NCBI GenBank assembly: GCA_016713325.1
Contig: JADJPJ010000087.1
Coordinates: 1-64,000, forward strand
DNA: 64,000 bases
Direction: 5' to 3'
Source of the DNA: Candidatus Flexifilum affinis
GTDB taxonomy: Bacteria > Chloroflexota > Anaerolineae > Aggregatilineales > Phototrophicaceae
Below are positions 27,121 through 38,491 of this stretch, one piece after another. The notes under the pieces are model-generated. The model was given only the letters and a program-made list of their open reading frames with translations, was not told where the DNA came from and ran no database searches. Each line of letters opens with the position of its first letter. Within the stretch, counting starts at the first letter, position 1. Both the position numbers and the translations under genes were made by a program.

Positions 27121-27752
27121 GCGGCAAGCAGGTTGATCGGGGCGGAGAAGAGCCGGCGCGCCCGGACCTGAACGAACAGGTCCAGGCGCTTTATGAACTG
27201 GTGCGCTCCATCTATCGCGACAAATACGCGGGCGAACTGCTGGAGAGCTTTGAGGCGGCGTTTGCGGCGCTGCCCGACGAGAACGCGCGGTCGGAAGTGG
27301 TGGCTTCGTGGCTCGACTTCTACCGCCTGCAGCGCTACAAACTGTCGCGTCGACGGAGACGACCCAGGTTTCAGGAGCGGGTGAAAGCCTGCTCGGGCTG
27401 CGGATATCCGACTTCTCAGCGCCATCACCTGTGGGATGTGGCGACGCACGGCGAGAACAAGGTCACGATACAACTCTGCGCGAATTGTCATGAGCTGCAC
27501 CATCTCATGTACAACGCGCTCGTAAAAGGATCGGAATACTCGCGCAAGTTGGTGCTTCACATGCTGTTTTCCGGGCGAATTACGCGTGACACGGCCCTGT
27601 TGATCCTGGGATGGTGTCTGGCCACCATCCGCTATGAGGCCGCCAACGGATGGATCGCGCAGGGCAAAGACCGGCGCGACTGGCTGGAAGAACGGCTGCA
27701 CTGGTCCGAATTCTTGAAGATATACGATGCCAAAGAAGGGGAAGTGAAGTGA
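27117..27752 (+). CDS. HNH-type zinc protein inside the arginine operon
   Basis: 211 residues. Residues about 95-140 form an HNH-like unit: CSGCGYPTSQRHHLWD, then GENKVTIQLCANCHELHH, with two CxxC pairs, the double His and the Asn/His positions of HNH nucleases. The flanking parts are helical and a basic run (KLSRRRRRPRF) precedes the motif, fitting nucleic-acid binding. ATGA overlap with argB and GTG overlap with argD show tight co-translation with biosynthetic genes. Nuclease activity is an inference; a structural or RNA-binding zinc domain is possible. Confidence 0.7.
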   Translation: MSGKQVDRGGEEPARPDLNEQVQALYELVRSIYRDKYAGELLESFEAAFAALPDENARSEVVASWLDFYRLQRYKLSRRRRRPRFQERVKACSGCGYPTSQRHHLWDVATHGENKVTIQLCANCHELHHLMYNALVKGSEYSRKLVLHMLFSGRITRDTALLILGWCLATIRYEAANGWIAQGKDRRDWLEERLHWSEFLKIYDAKEGEVK

Positions 27753-28945
27753 TCGCGAGTATCAGCACCAACTGGGTGATCGAGCAGGATGCTGCCCACG
27801 TCGTCCAAACCTACAAGCGGCCGCCGTTCGTCCTAGCGCGCGGCGAAGGCGTGACGGTCTACGATGCCGAGGGCAATGCCTATCTGGACTGGGTGGCCGG
27901 CATCGCCGTGAACGCGCTTGGCTACGGCGACCCAGGGCTGACCGCTGCCATTCAGCGCGCGGCCGAAGGGCTGCTGCACACCAGCAACCTGTATTACACT
28001 GAAGCGCAGGCATCTCTCGCGGTCGCCCTGACCGATCGGTCGTTTGCCGACCGCGTCTTTTTCAGCAACAGCGGCACGGAAGCCAACGAAGGCGCGCTCA
28101 AGTTCGCCCGGCGCGTGGCCTATGACTCCGGCGAAGAGGGCAAGCACGAACTCGTCTGCTTCACGGATGCTTTCCACGGCCGTACGCTTGGCTCGCTTTC
28201 CCTGACGCCCAAAGAAAAGTACCAGCAGCCGTTCAAACCGCTTGTCCCCGGCGTCAAGGTCGCCACCTTCAACGACATCGCCAGCGCTCGTGAGGCCATC
28301 ACCGACAAGACCGCCGCCGTGTTCATCGAGCCGCTGCAGGGCGAAGGCGGCATCAACGCGGCGACGCCGGAATTTCTGGGCGCGCTGCGCGAACTCTGCA
28401 ACCAGCATGGCGCGCTCCTGATCTTCGACGAGGTGCAGTGCGGCGTTGGACGCACCGGCACTCTGTGGGGGCACGAGCCGGCCGGCGTCACGCCGGACAT
28501 CATGACGTTGGCCAAGCCGCTGGCCGGCGGCCTGCCCATTGGCGCGATCCTCACGACCGACGCCGTGGCCAGTCATCTGCACGCCGGCGATCACGGCTCG
28601 ACCTTCGCCGGCAGCCCGTTCATCACCAGCGTGGCGCGCTACGTCCTGGAGCGCATTGCCGAACCCTCGTTCCTGGCGCATGTCCGCGGCGTGGGCGAAT
28701 ATCTCAAGGAGCGGCTGGAAGAGATCAACAGCCCGCACATCAAGCAGGTGCGCGGCCGTGGTTTGATGGTCGGCATGGAGCTGGACGTGGAAGCCGCACC
28801 CCTTATCGATGCCGGATACAAGAACGGACTGCTGCTGGTCAACGCAGGCACGAATGTCGTGCGACTGGTGCCCCCGCTGGTGGTGCAAACCGAGCATGTC
28901 GACACGCTGGTCGAACGCCTGACCGGCATGCTGGCCGCTCTCTAG
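27749..28945 (+). CDS. argD: Acetylornithine aminotransferase
   Basis: PLP enzyme converting N-acetylglutamate semialdehyde to N-acetylornithine. 398 residues from GTG 27749, which overlaps the HNH gene's stop. Class III motifs: YLDWVAGIAVNALGYGDP, NSGTEANEGALKFAR, FHGRTLGSLSLT, PLQGEGGINAA, LIFDEVQCGVGRTG, and the PLP Lys in MTLAKPLAGGLPIGA. Some class members also act on other omega-amino acids; context supports arginine synthesis. Confidence 0.93.
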   Translation: MIASISTNWVIEQDAAHVVQTYKRPPFVLARGEGVTVYDAEGNAYLDWVAGIAVNALGYGDPGLTAAIQRAAEGLLHTSNLYYTEAQASLAVALTDRSFADRVFFSNSGTEANEGALKFARRVAYDSGEEGKHELVCFTDAFHGRTLGSLSLTPKEKYQQPFKPLVPGVKVATFNDIASAREAITDKTAAVFIEPLQGEGGINAATPEFLGALRELCNQHGALLIFDEVQCGVGRTGTLWGHEPAGVTPDIMTLAKPLAGGLPIGAILTTDAVASHLHAGDHGSTFAGSPFITSVARYVLERIAEPSFLAHVRGVGEYLKERLEEINSPHIKQVRGRGLMVGMELDVEAAPLIDAGYKNGLLLVNAGTNVVRLVPPLVVQTEHVDTLVERLTGMLAAL

Positions 28946-28960
28946 CTGAATCTGACCTAG

Positions 28961-30217
28961 ATGCCTGCCTCTCACACTCAGGATATGCAGATGACTGATG
29001 CGACCGTAGTTTCGCGAACCGTTGCCGGCTTTCGGACCGCCGGCGTTTATTGTGGACTGAAGGCGGACGGCGTCCTGGACTTTGCCCTCATTGCCAGCGA
29101 CTCGCCCTGCATTGCCGCCGGGGTTTTCACGACTAATCACGTCAAGGCCGCGCCTGTCCTCTTTAACATGGAGGTGCTGGCGCAGTCCAGCGAGGGCATC
29201 CGCGCCGTGGCGGTCAACACCCGCTGCGCCAATGCCTGCACGGGCGAGCAGGGTCTGGCAAACGCCAAAGAAATGGCTCGTCTGACGGCGGAAAAACTCG
29301 GCGTCCCGGTCGAGTCGGTGTTGGTGATGTCGACCGGCGTGATCGGCACCCAGCTCCCCATGGAGAAGATCGCTCGCGGTGTGGCGCTCTCGTCCGCCGA
29401 CCTGCGTGCGGATGATGCCGCGTGGCATGCCGCCTCCCAGGGCATCATGACCACCGATACACGCCCCAAGATCGCCTCCGCGGCTGTATCGCTTTCCGGC
29501 GGACAGGTGCATATCACGGGCATCGCCAAGGGCGCCGGGATGATCGCGCCAAACATGGCCACCATGCTCAGCGTCATCGTCACCGACGCGGCGCTGTCGA
29601 TCGAGCAGTGCCAGCGGCTGCTGCGCCAGTCGTCGGATGTCAGCTTCAACCGGATCGTGGTGGATGGCGATACCAGCACCAACGACACCGTGCTGCTCCT
29701 GGCCAATGGCGCCAGTGGTGCGTCGCTGGCGTCAGCGGCGGACGAGTCGGCGTTCATGGCGGCACTGGTCGCTGTCAGCACGCAGTTGGCCCAGGCCGTC
29801 GTGCGCGATGGCGAAGGCGCGACCAAGTTCATCACCATCGATGTCACCGGCGCGCCGGACGACGCGGCGGCCAAGCAGATCGCCAACACCATCGCCACCT
29901 CGCCGCTGGTCAAGACGGCCTTCTACGGCGGCGATGCCAACTGGGGACGCATCGTGGCGGCGGCCGGTCGTGCAGGTATCCCGATGGACCCTGAGGTGAC
30001 GACGCTGGTCATCGCCAGGGCGGGAGAGCAGGACGGGCTGCTGCTTTTCGCCGATGGCATGCCGACCGCCTACGATGAAACCCTCGCGACGGAGATTGTC
30101 AAAGCCGAGTCCGTCGATGTCCGGCTCAGCGTGGGGCAGGGGAGCGGCGCCGCCATCGTCTGGACGTGCGACCTCAGCCATGATTACGTCTCCATCAATG
30201 GTCATTATCGCAGCTAG
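28961..30217 (+). CDS. argJ: Bifunctional ornithine acetyltransferase / N-acetylglutamate synthase
   Basis: Transfers acetyl from N-acetylornithine to glutamate, giving the cyclic arginine pathway, and may also make N-acetylglutamate from acetyl-CoA. About 418 residues. The self-cleavage site with the nucleophilic Thr lies in KGAGMIAPNMATMLS. Other motifs: GVFTTNHVKAAPV, DGDTSTNDTVLLLANG, FYGGDANWGRI and the terminal YVSINGHYRS. Candidate starts are ATG 28961 or Met11 at 28991. It follows argD by 15 bases. No argA-like gene is visible in the window. Confidence 0.94.
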   Translation: MPASHTQDMQMTDATVVSRTVAGFRTAGVYCGLKADGVLDFALIASDSPCIAAGVFTTNHVKAAPVLFNMEVLAQSSEGIRAVAVNTRCANACTGEQGLANAKEMARLTAEKLGVPVESVLVMSTGVIGTQLPMEKIARGVALSSADLRADDAAWHAASQGIMTTDTRPKIASAAVSLSGGQVHITGIAKGAGMIAPNMATMLSVIVTDAALSIEQCQRLLRQSSDVSFNRIVVDGDTSTNDTVLLLANGASGASLASAADESAFMAALVAVSTQLAQAVVRDGEGATKFITIDVTGAPDDAAAKQIANTIATSPLVKTAFYGGDANWGRIVAAAGRAGIPMDPEVTTLVIARAGEQDGLLLFADGMPTAYDETLATEIVKAESVDVRLSVGQGSGAAIVWTCDLSHDYVSINGHYRS

Positions 30218-30226
30218 GAGTCGAGT

Positions 30227-31452
<1,226 letters not shown>

Positions 31453-31456
<4 letters not shown>

Positions 31457-31635
31457 TGCTGATTGGGCGTGGGCCCAGGCTGTTCGCTAATGAAATCAGG
31501 TTGTGGAAACGCAGAACCCCGCTTGTTCGCACCACGACATGGGAACGACTCAATGTTCTCAGAGGGTGCATGATACTCGGCGTATGGATAGTGATAGCGA
31601 TTCTCATGCTCAATCTACTCATGAACGGCGCATAG
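31453..31635 (+). CDS. Short open frame with a hydrophobic C-terminus before carB
   Basis: 60 codons ending [20 protein letters not shown], one possible membrane segment, with the stop 5 bases before carB. The surrounding 200 bases have lower GC than the operon and begin right after the G-rich block. I cannot tell whether it is a genuine small protein, a leader, or a fragment brought in by a misjoin. No family recognised. Confidence 0.25.
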
Positions 31636-31640
31636 GACGA

Positions 31641-34600
31641 ATGCCAAAACGAACAGACATCCAGACCATCCTGGTCATCGGCTCCGGCCCCATCGTCATC
31701 GGCCAGGGCTGCGAATTTGACTACAGCGGGGTGCAGGCGTGCAAAGTGCTGCGGGCGCAGGGCTACCGCGTTGTCCTGGTCAACAGCAACCCGGCCACCA
31801 TCATGACCGACCCGGAATTCGCAGACGCGACGTATGTCGAGCCGCTGTCACCGGACATCGTCGAACGCATCATCGAGGCCGAGAAGCCCGATGCGCTGCT
31901 TCCCACCGTCGGCGGGCAGACGGCGCTCAACCTGGCGATGACCCTGGCCGAGTCCGGCGTTCTGGCCAAGCACAATATCGAACTCATTGGCGCGCGCCTG
32001 GAGAGTATTCAGCTGGCCGAAGATCGCCAGTTGTTCAAGGACGCCATGCTGGAGATCGGCCTCCAGTGCCCGGAAAGCGAAGTGGTCGGCACGATCGAGC
32101 ATGCGCTGCGCGTCGCCGAGCGCATCGACTACCCGGTGCTGATCCGTCCCTCGTTCACCCTAGGCGGTTCGGGCGGCGGCATCGCCTACAGCCCGGAAGA
32201 TCTGGCCTCGGTCGCCGAGCGCGGCCTGAAGCTCAGCCCCGTGCACCAGGTGCTCATCGAGCGCAGTGTGCTGGGCTGGAAGGAATACGAACTGGAAGTG
32301 ATGCGCGACACGGCCGGCAACTTTGTGGTCGTGTGCACCATCGAGAACCTCGATCCGATGGGCGTGCACACCGGCGACAGCATCACCGTGGCGCCGGCCC
32401 AGACTCTGACGGACAAAGAGCTTCAGCGTCTGCGTAATGCCGCCAAAAAGGTGCTTGACCGCATCGGGCTGGCGACGGGTGGCGCGAATGTGCAGTTTGC
32501 CGTCAACCCCGCCGATGGGCAGGTGTACGTCATCGAGATGAACCCGCGTGTCTCGCGGTCGTCGGCGCTGGCCAGTAAGGCGACCGGTTTTCCGATCGCC
32601 AAGATCGCCGCGCTCCTGGCCGTGGGCTACAGTTTGGACGAGATTCCTAACGACATCACGCGGGTGACGCCGGCCTCCTTCGAACCGTCGCTCGACTATG
32701 TGGTCGTGAAGATTCCGCGCTGGGATTTCGACAAGTTTCCCGGCGCCGACCGCACCCTGGGCCCGCAGATGAAGGCGATTGGCGAGGTGATGGCCATCGG
32801 TCGCACCTTCCCGGAGGCGCTGCAAAAGGCCATTCGCTCGCTGGATATCGGCATGCTCGGCTTCGGCGCGAAAGTCATGCAGGTGACGCCGGAATCGCTG
32901 CGCATGCCGACGGCGCAGCGCCTGTTCCAGGTGGCGACGGCTCTCACCGATGGAACCCCGCTGGATGAGATCGTCGCGACCACCGGCTTTGACGCCTGGT
33001 TCGTGCGCCAGCTCGGCGATATGGCGGCGGCGCGGCGCGGGCTGCTCCCGGAGGGCGCGAAGCTGGCCGATCTCGACGCCGACTCCTTTCTGGCGCTGAA
33101 GCAGCTCGGCTACGGCGATGCCCATCTTTCGCGTCTGCTCGGCGTGTCGGAGCTGGAGGTTCGCGGCCATCGCAAAGCCCTTGACGTCGTGCCCAGCTTC
33201 TATCGCGTCGACACCTGCGCGGCGGAGTTCGAGGCCTTCACTCCCTATCTGTATTCGACCTACGAGCCGGAAGACGAGAGCGCGCCGACTGAGCGCAAAA
33301 AGGTGCTCATCCTCGGTGGCGGGCCGAATCGCATCGGGCAGGGGATCGAGTTCGACTACTGCTGCGTCCATGCCTGTTTCGCCCTGCACGACCTGGGCTA
33401 TGAGACGATCATGGTCAACTGCAACCCCGAGACGGTCAGTACCGACTACGACACCGCCGACCGTTTGTACTTCGAACCGATCACGACCGAGGATGTGCTC
33501 AACGTCGTCGATCGCGAAATGCCGGATGGCGTGCTGGTGCAGTTCGGCGGTCAGACTCCGCTGAACATCGCCCGGTCGCTGGCGGAGGGCGGTGCGACCA
33601 TCTGGGGGACGTCGGTCGATACTATCGATCTTGCGGAGGATCGCAAGCGCTTCCATGGTCTGATGCAGGATCTGGAGATCGCCCAGCCCTCCGGTGCCAC
33701 AGTTCTGACGCGTGAAGAGGCTCTGGTTGCCGCCGATCTCGATCGGCTACCCGGTGCTGGTCCGCCCCAGCTACGTCCTCGGTGGGCGTGACATGGCCAT
33801 CGTCTTCGACCAGCAGATGCTGGAGGCGTGGCTGGATAAGCACCTGGAGGCGCTTGGACACCCGGTGCTGATCGACCAGTTTCTCGACGATGCCTTCGAG
33901 ATCGACGTCGACGCGCTGTGCGATGGCGAGCGCGTGACCATCGGCGGCATCATGCAGCACATCGAGGAAGCGGGCGTCCACAGCGGCGACTCGGCCTGTG
34001 TGCTGCCTCCCTACAAAGTCAGCTACTACCATGTCGAAATCATTCGCGAGTACACCGAACGCATTGGCAAGGCGTTGGGTGTGCGCGGACTGTTCAACAT
34101 TCAGTTCGCGATTAAGGATGAGGTGGTCTACGTCCTGGAAGTGAATCCGCGCGCCAGCCGCACTGTGCCCTTCGTCAGCAAGGCGACTGGCATTCCCCTG
34201 GCGCGCTACGCGGCGGAGATCGCGGCCGGCAGGACACTCGCCGAAATCGGCTTCCTGGAAGAACCCCGAGTCGATGGCTTCTTCGTCAAAGAGGCGGTGC
34301 TGCCGTTCCAGAAGTTCCCCGGTGTCGACGCTCGTCTCGGCCCGGAGATGCGCTCGACCGGCGAAGTGATGGGCCATGCATCGAGCTTTGGCCATGCCTT
34401 TGCTAAGGCCGAGCTGGCGGCCAATACGGCACTGCCTGACAGTGGCACGGTGTTCATCAGCGTCAACAACTTCGACAAGGGCGCAGTCGTGAAGATCGCC
34501 CGGGACCTGCACCAGTTGGGCTTCGAACTGATGGCCACCGAAGGCACGGCCTCTCTGCTCCGGTCGGTGGAGATTCCTGCCCGCACGATCAACAAGGTGA

Positions 34601-34839
34601 GCGATGGCTCGCCGCACGTGGTCGATGCCATTCGCGCGGGGGAAATCCAACTGATCATCAACACCCCGCGTGGCGGTCAGGCGCACTACGACGGTGGACT
34701 GATTCGCGGAGCGGCGGCGCTGTACAACGTGCCGATCATTACGACGTTGAGCGCGGCCACCGCGGCGGTGCAGGGCATCAAGGCGGTGCGCACCAAACCG
34801 CTGCGTGTGCGTAGTCTGCAAATTCACCACGGCCTGTAA
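31641..34839 (+). CDS. carB: Carbamoyl-phosphate synthase large subunit (one frameshift)
   Basis: Makes carbamoyl phosphate from ammonia, bicarbonate and two ATP, for arginine and pyrimidines. About 1066 residues from ATG 31641 ([20 protein letters not shown]). The two ATP-grasp halves are complete: [34 protein letters not shown], then [53 protein letters not shown], and the allosteric MGS-like domain ([20 protein letters not shown]). The frame shifts by one base near 33740-33750, between EEALVAADL and [10 protein letters not shown]. Last gene of the arg-car operon. Confidence 0.95.
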
Positions 34840-34843
34840 AGAC

Positions 34844-34882
34844 GAAACGCCGGGCGGCGCACCTGCCCGGCGTTTCTTTTTC
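34844..34882 (+). terminator. Terminator of the arg-car operon
   Basis: A 12-bp perfect stem pairs GAAACGCCGGGC (34844-34855) with GCCCGGCGTTTC (34865-34876) around a 9-base loop, followed by five T. It begins 4 bases after the carB stop. Confidence 0.93.
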
Positions 34883-34914
34883 CTGAACTTAGAATGGGTG
34901 CGAGAGCAGGATTT

Positions 34915-35283
34915 CTACGATCCGTTCTGGACGTCCAGCTCCAGCCAGTACTGGTTCCAGCCGTAGAGGCTGTACACCTGACCTTCGGACGCCCAGCCCC
35001 GTTCACCGGTCTCGTACTGGATCTCGTACCAGGTGAGCGGCCCGTTCCCGGCGCACTGCGGACCTTGCAGCACGACGAAGCGACGCGGCGCGTACATCAC
35101 CTGGAGCGGCTGACCGGCGGGTGATGCGCGCAGGGTGCTGAAACGCTGTGCGATTCGCCCCTGGTCGCCGACGACCAGGCGGGCGGGCGGCGATCCGGCG
35201 CAATCCTGGCCGCTGGCCGGGACCACCGAAAAGGCGGCGGCGATGACAAATACGAGGACGACGATCATCAGGACTTTACGCAT
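34915..35283 (-). CDS. Secreted SH3-like domain protein
   Basis: 122 residues. An N-terminal signal peptide (MRKVLMIVVLVFVIAAAFSV, cleavage likely after ASG-Q) is followed by a bacterial SH3-like beta domain (ARLVVGDQGRIAQRFSTLRA, then TWYEIQYETGERGWASEGQV). Such domains bind cell-wall or other ligands outside the cell. Two Cys may form a disulfide. Purine-rich AAAGGAG lies just upstream of ATG 35283. It stands alone, convergent with the arg-car operon and divergent from hpt. Confidence 0.75.
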   Translation of the reverse strand: MRKVLMIVVLVFVIAAAFSVVPASGQDCAGSPPARLVVGDQGRIAQRFSTLRASPAGQPLQVMYAPRRFVVLQGPQCAGNGPLTWYEIQYETGERGWASEGQVYSLYGWNQYWLELDVQNGS

Positions 35284-35430
35284 GAAAAGCTCCTTTCACG
35301 GTCATTGCTCACGAGAAGATGACCAGGCAGCGATGAAGCTTCATGATCACACTAGCGCAAGAACTCGATCCGCGCAAATGACTGTGCGCCAGAACGCGTT
35401 ATAATGCGAGGACTAACGAGGGAAGATACC

Positions 35431-35979
35431 ATGGCAGCATATGACCAATACTTGGCGGAAGTCCTCCTGGACGCGGAGACCATCAACCGGCGCGTGGCCG
35501 AACTTGGCGCTCAGATCTCGGCGGACTATGCGGACCGGCCGGACCTGGTGCTCATCTGCATCCTGAAGGGTGGGGTCGTCTTTCTGACCGATCTCATGCG
35601 CCACATCAACGTGCCTCACGAAATTGACTTTCTTTCTGTTTCCAGCTATGGGCGAGGTGTCCGGGCTTCTGGGGGCAATGTTCGCATCGACATGGACCTG
35701 CGTGGCGAGATCACGGGCAAGCACGCGCTGATTGTGGAAGACATCATCGACAGCGGCCATACGCTGCGCTTCGTCATCGATGTCCTCCAGGCCCGTCACC
35801 CGGCCAGCGTCAGGCTCTGCGCGCTGCTTGACAAGCCGTCGCGCCGAACAACGCCCATCCCGATCGATTACACGGGCTTTGTCATTGAAGACCGGTTTGT
35901 CTTCGGCTATGGTCTCGATCTGGACGAGAGATTCCGCAACATGCCTTTTGTCGGCGTCGCCAAGCCGGGTGGAGTGTAA
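35431..35979 (+). CDS. hpt: Hypoxanthine phosphoribosyltransferase
   Basis: Purine salvage: joins hypoxanthine (and guanine) to PRPP giving IMP/GMP. 182 residues from ATG 35431, which follows GAGGGAAG; the in-frame ATG 35404 is less well placed. Motifs: LICILKGGVVFLTDLMRHI, the flexible loop VSSYG, the PRPP motif ALIVEDIIDSGHTL, and the terminal GLDLDERFRNMPFVGV. It lies 5 bases before the nucleotidyltransferase gene. Confidence 0.93.
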   Translation: MAAYDQYLAEVLLDAETINRRVAELGAQISADYADRPDLVLICILKGGVVFLTDLMRHINVPHEIDFLSVSSYGRGVRASGGNVRIDMDLRGEITGKHALIVEDIIDSGHTLRFVIDVLQARHPASVRLCALLDKPSRRTTPIPIDYTGFVIEDRFVFGYGLDLDERFRNMPFVGVAKPGGV

Positions 35980-35984
35980 GTCGC

Positions 35985-37481
35985 ATGGTTGATGTTGTAC
36001 TGGCCTGGACGGACTTTGTCCTGGATCTCAGCGAAACCCTCAGCGATTGGCCCGGTGAGGTGTACCTTGTCGGCGGCGCGGTGCGCGATGCCATTCTGCG
36101 CCGGCCCATCAAAGATCTCGACCTGGTCACGCCTGATAGTGGGCTGAGCCTGGCTCGCACGATCGCCAATCACTTTCGGGGCGATTTTTACCCGTTGGAC
36201 GAGAGCCGCGATGTGGGTCGGGCCATCGTCGATACCCTGGACGGCCGGCTGATTCTCGACGTCTCCGGCCTGCGCGCCCCCGATCTGAACGGCGATCTGG
36301 CCGATCGCGATTTCACCGTCAATGCTATCGCCGTGAATCTGCTCGGCGACATGCAGGTGATGATCGATCCGCTCCATGGTGCGGACGATCTGTTGAAGAA
36401 GACACTGCGGCGCTGTACGCCTGCGTCACTGAGCAACGATCCGGCACGGGTGCTGCGTGGCATCCGCCAGAGCGTCCAATTCGGGCTGCGTATCGAGCCG
36501 GAGACGCTGGCCGACCTGAAGGCGACAGCGTCCCATCTGGACCAGATCTCCGTGGAACGTGTGCGCGACGAACTGGTCAAAACCCTCGGACTGTCGAAGC
36601 CGGTCAAGGCGCTGCGGGTGGCCGATGCGATTGGCGCACTGACCACAATCATCCCGGAACTGGCGGACCTGCACGGGCTGGCGCAGGGGGCGCCGCATGT
36701 CTTCGACGCCTGGAACCACAGCCTGGCGGTGGTGGAGGCGCTCAACGACATCTGTGTGACGATCGGCAGCACGCGCAGCGACGAGACAGCGGCGCAGTTC
36801 AACCTGGGCATGGTCGCCATCGGGCTGGATCGCTTCCGCACCCGGATGCAGCAGCGCATTGAAGGTGTCATCACCGACGACCGCCCGCACCGATCCATCC
36901 TCCTTCTGGCCGCGCTCATGCACGACGTTGGCAAAGCTTTGGTTGAGTCTGCGCCGAACGCGGCGGGGCGCAAAGGTTTTCCAGGACATTCCGCGGCCGG
37001 GGCGCAAGCAGCGCTGGGGAGGCTGACGGCGCTGCGGTTCAGCAATGCGGAACGTAAGCTGGTCACGTCCCTGGTCAAAAACCACATGGACGGCACGCTC
37101 TGGAGAGACGACCTCAACCCGGTCGATATCTACCGATTCTGGCGCGAGTTGGGCGAAGATGGCATCGATCTGATATTGCTGATACTTGCCGACTATCTGG
37201 GCACCGTCGGCCACGCTTACGATCAGGACATCTGGCTGCGCCTGATCGAGAATGCGCAGACGCTGCTGGAGGCTTACTTCGAGAAGCCAGACCAACTCGT
37301 CGATCCGCCCGCGCTAGTCGGCGGGGATAGCCTGATGAAAATTCTGAAGCTGCGTCCCGGCCCGATCATTCGCGATCTGCTGGAAGCTATCCGCGAAGGA
37401 CAGGTCAGCGGTACGGTGCAGTCACTGGAAGATGCAATTCAGGCTGCGCGCACCTATCTGAACAACGGTCACGTAGAGTAG
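35985..37481 (+). CDS. tRNA nucleotidyltransferase / poly(A) polymerase family with HD domain
   Basis: Class II nucleotidyltransferase, likely CCA-adding (or part of it) to tRNA 3' ends. 498 residues. Motifs: EVYLVGGAVRDAILRRPIKDLDL (G-G-x-V-R-D and the DxD carboxylates), RDFTVNAIAVNL, DPARVLRGIRQSVQF (ERxxxE-like region), and a C-terminal HD hydrolase part LLLAALMHDVGKA with HSAAGAQAA and NHMDGTLWRDD. None of the tRNA genes in the window encodes CCA, so such an enzyme is needed. The 3' end overlaps the convergent rsmD gene by 13 bases. Poly(A) activity cannot be ruled out. Confidence 0.85.
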   Translation: MVDVVLAWTDFVLDLSETLSDWPGEVYLVGGAVRDAILRRPIKDLDLVTPDSGLSLARTIANHFRGDFYPLDESRDVGRAIVDTLDGRLILDVSGLRAPDLNGDLADRDFTVNAIAVNLLGDMQVMIDPLHGADDLLKKTLRRCTPASLSNDPARVLRGIRQSVQFGLRIEPETLADLKATASHLDQISVERVRDELVKTLGLSKPVKALRVADAIGALTTIIPELADLHGLAQGAPHVFDAWNHSLAVVEALNDICVTIGSTRSDETAAQFNLGMVAIGLDRFRTRMQQRIEGVITDDRPHRSILLLAALMHDVGKALVESAPNAAGRKGFPGHSAAGAQAALGRLTALRFSNAERKLVTSLVKNHMDGTLWRDDLNPVDIYRFWRELGEDGIDLILLILADYLGTVGHAYDQDIWLRLIENAQTLLEAYFEKPDQLVDPPALVGGDSLMKILKLRPGPIIRDLLEAIREGQVSGTVQSLEDAIQAARTYLNNGHVE

Positions 37482-38491
37482 CTCTTCAGATCCTCCAGGC
37501 GCAGACTCGCGTCCTCTAGAGGGACTTCAAAGTAGGTGCTCATCAACTGGGGCGTTCGGTCGCTGGGACCGAGCGCCTGAATCATGCGTGCCGGCATCAC
37601 AATCATGCGCGCGAACTTCTGGAAGATGGGATCGTCGTCTGTCATGAACGGCATTCCCCTGGACACGGCCCAATCACTCTGAGCGATCACGCGGCCGAGG
37701 AAACGTGCCAGCGACATCCGGGGTGAAAAGGGCGAAGTGACCTTGAGGAAGCCCATCGAAATCTGGGCAATATCGATCTCGCGCCACATACCCGCCTTCG
37801 GATCCTGAAGCATCCGCTCGACAGGGACTGGCGGAGACGTAATTGCGAACTGCTGAATAAGTTCGTCGACGAGTATTTCGAGCTGTGAAAGAACCTGTGC
37901 ATTCGTTTGGGATTCGTGCATGTCCGTCATTTCTGGCGCATGACGCTGAAAAAACTGAAGTAACGTGCTGCCGTAGCGGCGTTCGTCTACCAGAATAAAT
38001 TCCTTTGATCCGACGTCCGCACGCTCGGTGGGGTCGATCTGCACAATGACCTGCCCGTTTTCGGCGACCCACCCCGAGTTCGCTTCCAGATGCTCCAGTG
38101 CTTTCGTCCACAGGTGCTGGTACTGTGGCGGCGCGATGTAGACGAAATCAAAGGCCCGCTCCGGGCGGCCGCGCAGCAGTTGAAAGGCATCCTGCTTGCG
38201 AACGGTGGCCCGGTCAGCGAGCCGTGTGGCCTGAAGATTGTCCTGCATGGTGCGCACCGCCCTCGCCTCGATGTCGATCAGCAGCGCGTAACCTGCGCCC
38301 CGGCTGATCGCCTCGATGCCGACGCTGCCGGTCCCCGCGAACAGATCCAGCCAGGAGCTGTCGAGGACATCGCGCCCGATGATGTTGAACAGCGACTCCT
38401 TGACGCGATCCATGATGGGCCGCGTGCTGTCGCCCGGCACGAGCTTCAACTTGGTCCCTCTGGCCGTTCCCGAGATCACGCGGATGCTCAT
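37469..38491 (-). CDS. rsmD: RsmD 16S rRNA methyltransferase fused to an IrrE/ImmA-like domain
   Basis: 340 residues. Residues 1 to about 185 are RsmD (m2G966 methyltransferase of 16S rRNA): RVISGTARGTKLKLVPGD, RPIMDRVKESLFNII, SAM motif LDLFAGTGSVGIEAISRGA, and VYIAPPQYQHLW in place of the usual DPPY. The frame continues without a break from FFQRHAPE into about 155 residues resembling the ImmA/IrrE family (ITSPPVPVERML, IFQKFARMIVMPARMIQAL, LMSTYFEVPLEDASLRLEDL). The metal motif HExxH is absent; ARFLGRVIAQ stands there. Usual RsmD is about 190 residues. The start overlaps the UroD-family stop (ATGA). Confidence 0.82.
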   Translation of the reverse strand: MSIRVISGTARGTKLKLVPGDSTRPIMDRVKESLFNIIGRDVLDSSWLDLFAGTGSVGIEAISRGAGYALLIDIEARAVRTMQDNLQATRLADRATVRKQDAFQLLRGRPERAFDFVYIAPPQYQHLWTKALEHLEANSGWVAENGQVIVQIDPTERADVGSKEFILVDERRYGSTLLQFFQRHAPEMTDMHESQTNAQVLSQLEILVDELIQQFAITSPPVPVERMLQDPKAGMWREIDIAQISMGFLKVTSPFSPRMSLARFLGRVIAQSDWAVSRGMPFMTDDDPIFQKFARMIVMPARMIQALGPSDRTPQLMSTYFEVPLEDASLRLEDLKSYST

